Below are positions 60,394-64,000 of a stretch of 64,000 nucleotides of DNA, piece by piece. The position numbers were made by a program, and so were the translations under genes. This DNA comes from Xanthobacteraceae bacterium (lineage in GTDB: Bacteria > Pseudomonadota > Alphaproteobacteria > Rhizobiales > Xanthobacteraceae), in the NCBI GenBank assembly GCA_019454205.1, contig CP075369.1, forward strand, positions 1,798,001 through 1,862,000, written 5' to 3'. The notes below the pieces were generated by a model. The model made no database searches and was not told the DNA's origin. It saw only the letters and a list, made by a program, of their open reading frames with translations. Each line of letters opens with the position of its first letter. The first letter of the stretch is position 1.

Positions 60394-61641
60394 ATGCAAA
60401 ATCTGCAATCGGCGCTAGGCATTGCGGCCCTCATCGGCTTTGCGTGGGCGATCAGCGAGAAGCGCTCCGCCATATGCTGGAAGCCGGTTGCGGCTGGTCT
60501 CGTCTTCACATTGCTTCTCGCCGTGCTGTTCCTGAAGGCTCCTCCGGTTACGGCCGCCTTCGCCGCGATGAACGGCGTGGTCGATGCAATTGCCGCCGCG
60601 ACACGCGCGGGAACCTCGTTCGTGTTCGGCTATCTCGGCGGCGGGCCGCTACCTTTTGAATTGAAATCGCCGGGCGCTGAGTTTGTCCTGGCCTTCAACG
60701 CGCTACCGCTCGTGCTTCTGATGAGCGTGTTGACCACGCTCTTGTTTTATTGGGGCGTCCTGCCGCCGGTCATTCGCGGCTTTTCATTCCTGCTGAATCG
60801 CACGCTCGGTGTCGGCGGTGCGGTCGGCCTTTCGGCGGCGGCGAATATCTTCGTCGGCCATGTCGAGGCGCCGTTATTCATCCGCCCCTATCTGGCGAAA
60901 CTTTCGCGCAGCGAACTATTCGTGGTGATGACTTGCGGCATGGCGGGGATCGCGGGGACCGTGCTGGTGCTGTATGCGCAATTTCTCCGCGACCGCGTAC
61001 CGGATGCCGCAGGCCATCTCATCATCGCATCCGTGCTGAGCGCGCCGATTGCGATTCTTGTCGCCCGTATCATGGTGCCGGACGACGCCGACGCAAAGAC
61101 AGGCGAACTGGAAATCGCCGAACCGGTTGCCGATAGCACGATGGATGCGATCACGAAGGGAACGGCCGCGGGACTTTCGCTGCTTCTCAACATGATGGCG
61201 ATGCTGATCGTGTTCGTCGCGCTCGTGCATCTCGTGAACGGAATGCTTTCGTTGCTGCCGCAAATCGGCGGCGAAGCGATTACGTTGCAACGCTTGCTCG
61301 GTTACGTCATGGCGCCGGTATGCTGGCTGATCGGGATTCCCTGGCCGCAGGCGCCGACCGCCGGCGCACTCATGGGCATCAAGACCGTCCTCAACGAATT
61401 GATCGCCTACCTGCAGATGTCGCAGCTTCCTGCCGACGCGCTCGATCCGCGTTCGCGCCTGATCATGCTCTACGCGCTCTGCGGCTTTGCGAATTTCGGC
61501 AGCGTCGGCATCATGATCGGTGGCCTCACCGTTATGGTGCCGGAACGCCGCGCCGATATTCTCTCGCTCGCGATGAAAACCGTTGTCTCCGGCACCATCG
61601 CGACACTGATAATGGGCGCGATCGTCGGCCTGCTCAGTTGA
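60394..61641 (+). CDS. Concentrative nucleoside transporter (NupC/CNT family)
   Basis: A 415-residue polytopic inner-membrane protein. FNALPLVLLMSVLTTLLFYW, AANIFVGHVEAPLFIRPYL and GFANFGSVGIMIGGL are hallmark CNT segments, and MGIKTVLNELIAYLQMSQL is also typical. It imports nucleosides with a cation gradient. The start is ATG 60394 with GGGAC upstream. Its last eight bases overlap the convergent usg gene. Confidence 0.92.
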   Translation: MQNLQSALGIAALIGFAWAISEKRSAICWKPVAAGLVFTLLLAVLFLKAPPVTAAFAAMNGVVDAIAAATRAGTSFVFGYLGGGPLPFELKSPGAEFVLAFNALPLVLLMSVLTTLLFYWGVLPPVIRGFSFLLNRTLGVGGAVGLSAAANIFVGHVEAPLFIRPYLAKLSRSELFVVMTCGMAGIAGTVLVLYAQFLRDRVPDAAGHLIIASVLSAPIAILVARIMVPDDADAKTGELEIAEPVADSTMDAITKGTAAGLSLLLNMMAMLIVFVALVHLVNGMLSLLPQIGGEAITLQRLLGYVMAPVCWLIGIPWPQAPTAGALMGIKTVLNELIAYLQMSQLPADALDPRSRLIMLYALCGFANFGSVGIMIGGLTVMVPERRADILSLAMKTVVSGTIATLIMGAIVGLLS

Positions 61642-61909
61642 GAAGGTATTCCCCATTCACCGCGCGAAACTCCGACGGCTTGATCAGCCGCGCGTGGGCG
61701 ACCGTGACCGAGTAGAGCGGCCCCGTGAGCTCGCGCGTCCAGAAATCGAGAAAGCGCGAGAGCGTCGGGAATTTCGGGAACAGGTCGTATTCCTGCCAGA
61801 CGAAGGTTTGCAGGAGCTTCGGGTGGTCCGGCAGCCGATAGAGGATCTGGGCCGTGGTCAGGCCGTAGCCGTCGAGCTGCCGCTTAAAGTCTTCCGAGAC
61901 TCGATTCAT
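61634..61909 (-). CDS. usg: Usg family protein
   Basis: A 91-residue protein of the Usg family, found in alphaproteobacteria and named from its position beside tryptophan genes. LTTAQILYRLPDHPKLLQTF, VWQEYDLFPKFPTLSRFLDF and WTRELTGPLYSVTVAHARLI make up most of it. Its biochemical role is unknown. It is convergent and overlapping with the nucleoside transporter and divergent from groES. Confidence 0.92.
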   Translation of the reverse strand: MNRVSEDFKRQLDGYGLTTAQILYRLPDHPKLLQTFVWQEYDLFPKFPTLSRFLDFWTRELTGPLYSVTVAHARLIKPSEFRAVNGEYLLN

Positions 61910-62003
61910 CGAACATCCTTAATGCTGAAGGACGCCTAATGTTTCCGCCTGCCCGGACCGATTTCAAGCCTGAAAAGTGAATTTTCTGTTTAGAATCAAA
62001 GCA

Positions 62004-62030
62004 CTAGCAGCCAAGTGCGCTGGCGGCTAA
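62004..62030. promoter_or_regulatory. Degenerate CIRCE-like inverted repeat
   Basis: CTAGCAGCC-N9-GGCGGCTAA matches the 9-N9-9 design of CIRCE (TTAGCACTC-N9-GAGTGCTAA) at six of nine positions in each arm and is itself symmetric at seven of eight inner positions. It lies 53 bases upstream of a better copy. Confidence 0.45.
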
Positions 62031-62056
62031 CAACCGCCTTGCAACCCTGCCGAGCC

Positions 62057-62083
62057 CTGGCACTCGCCCGGCCCCAGTGCCAA
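62057..62083. promoter_or_regulatory. CIRCE element (HrcA operator)
   Basis: CTGGCACTC-N9-CAGTGCCAA matches CIRCE at seven of nine positions in each arm, with correct nine-base spacing. It lies upstream of groES, as in HrcA-regulated groESL operons. Confidence 0.85.
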
Positions 62084-62100
62084 AAAATTTGACTTCCCCT

Positions 62101-62129
62101 CTTGAAGGGCCGAAAACCCGCATCCATCT
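62101..62129 (+). promoter_or_regulatory. Heat-shock (RpoH-type) promoter of groESL
   Basis: CTTGAA (62101-62106) and CCATCT (62124-62129) are spaced by 17 bases, which fits the RpoH-type promoter consensus (CTTGAA with a CCAT-type -10). The CIRCE element is immediately upstream. Confidence 0.65.
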
Positions 62130-62204
62130 GGCTTTCGAACGCGGCTGGAACCCCGGCGCGTTCGTCCAATTCGCTAGCAAAATCAAGGTCTTGGAGGACT
62201 GCTT

Positions 62205-62519
62205 ATGAAATTCCGTCCGCTGCATGACCGTGTCGTCGTCCGCCGCATCGAGGCTGACGAGCGCACGAAGTCGGGCATCATCATCCCGGATACCGCGAAG
62301 GAAAAGCCGGCCGAAGGCGAAGTGATCGCTGTCGGCCAGGGCGGCCGCGACGAAGCCGGCAAGCTCATCCCGATCGATCTCAAGGTCGGCGACCACATCC
62401 TGTTCGGAAAGTGGTCGGGCACCGAAGTGAAGATCGACGGTGAAGACCTCATCATCATGAAAGAATCCGACATCCTCGGCGTGCTCGAAGGCGCCGCCAC
62501 GAAGAAGAAGGCCGCGTAA
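62205..62519 (+). CDS. groES: Co-chaperonin GroES
   Basis: A 104-residue 10-kDa chaperonin: MKFRPLHDRVVVRRIEADER, the mobile-loop region TKSGIIIPDTAKEKPAEGEV and EVKIDGEDLIIMKESDILGV. It caps GroEL in the cytoplasm. TTGGAGGACTGCTT precedes ATG 62205. A lysine-rich tail (TKKKAA) extends it slightly beyond E. coli GroES. It forms an operon with groEL, 32 bases apart. Confidence 0.97.
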   Translation: MKFRPLHDRVVVRRIEADERTKSGIIIPDTAKEKPAEGEVIAVGQGGRDEAGKLIPIDLKVGDHILFGKWSGTEVKIDGEDLIIMKESDILGVLEGAATKKKAA

Positions 62520-62551
62520 GCGTGCCTCGTCGAGATCAGGAGTAGAAAACA

Positions 62552-64000
<1,449 letters not shown>

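Overview
The window looks like chromosomal DNA of a GC-rich alphaproteobacterium of the order Hyphomicrobiales (Rhizobiales), probably near Xanthobacteraceae/Bradyrhizobiaceae. The reasons are an usg gene, DUF2336 and DUF3126 proteins, a PAS_5 protein, a CIRCE/RpoH-controlled groESL operon, a CP-ATP-grasp/alpha-E/transglutaminase/Anbu operon, and protein sequences of rhizobial type throughout. No phage, transposase, integrase, rRNA operon or CRISPR array was seen. The species assignment is an inference.

Layout. 1-7003: a fused membrane/spermidine-synthase-like protein (cut by the left edge), a Tat-exported metallo-beta-lactamase-fold enzyme, a DUF1801 protein, a cobalamin riboswitch driving a BtuB-type receptor, and a small exported Lys/Arg-repeat protein. 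7185-12000: cutA, nadK, a stand-alone response regulator paired with an HPt protein, a DUF2336 protein and a lytic transglycosylase. 12088-18716: MaoC hydratase with CitE-type lyase, flavin reductase, nitroreductase, an exported modular protein, thrS and a dienelactone hydrolase. 18796-24505: HxlR regulator, yidD, an IscU-like scaffold, folE behind a structured leader, hisI, a patatin, a CBS protein and a rhomboid protease. 24875-31433: PAS and tandem-PilZ proteins, a LapG-like cysteine protease, an L,D-transpeptidase, a membrane Ser/Thr kinase with an exported Cys-rich triple repeat, and a gamma-carbonic anhydrase. 31526-42582: a duplicated DUF3126 protein, cysE, two crotonases, coupled alpha/beta hydrolases, a monooxygenase, an iron-permease-like protein, an SDR, a thioesterase and a quinone oxidoreductase.

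42603-49509: tRNA-Leu(TAA), pirin, a core-MetE methionine synthase, a solute-binding protein, then a copper-resistance unit (CsoR, palindromic operator, P1B ATPase) and a CinA/MoaB-domain protein. 49667-55807: a feruloyl-CoA synthase-like ligase followed by the four-gene CP-ATP-grasp/alpha-E/transglutaminase/Anbu proteasome-like operon, the most intriguing system here because its substrate and product are unknown. 55859-61909: an SDR, a NitT/TauT-type ABC transporter, an exported protein, a cyclophilin-like gene broken by an in-frame TAG, a concentrative nucleoside transporter and usg. 62004-64000: groES and groEL (cut by the right edge) behind two CIRCE-like inverted repeats and a heat-shock-type promoter.

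Working together: metal and cofactor supply is well represented (B12 receptor, iron permease, copper exporter, folE, an IscU-like scaffold). The envelope/signalling block at 24.8-30.4 kb groups c-di-GMP sensing, periplasmic proteolysis, peptidoglycan cross-linking and a receptor-like kinase. Several genes begin with TTG or GTG behind strong Shine-Dalgarno sequences.
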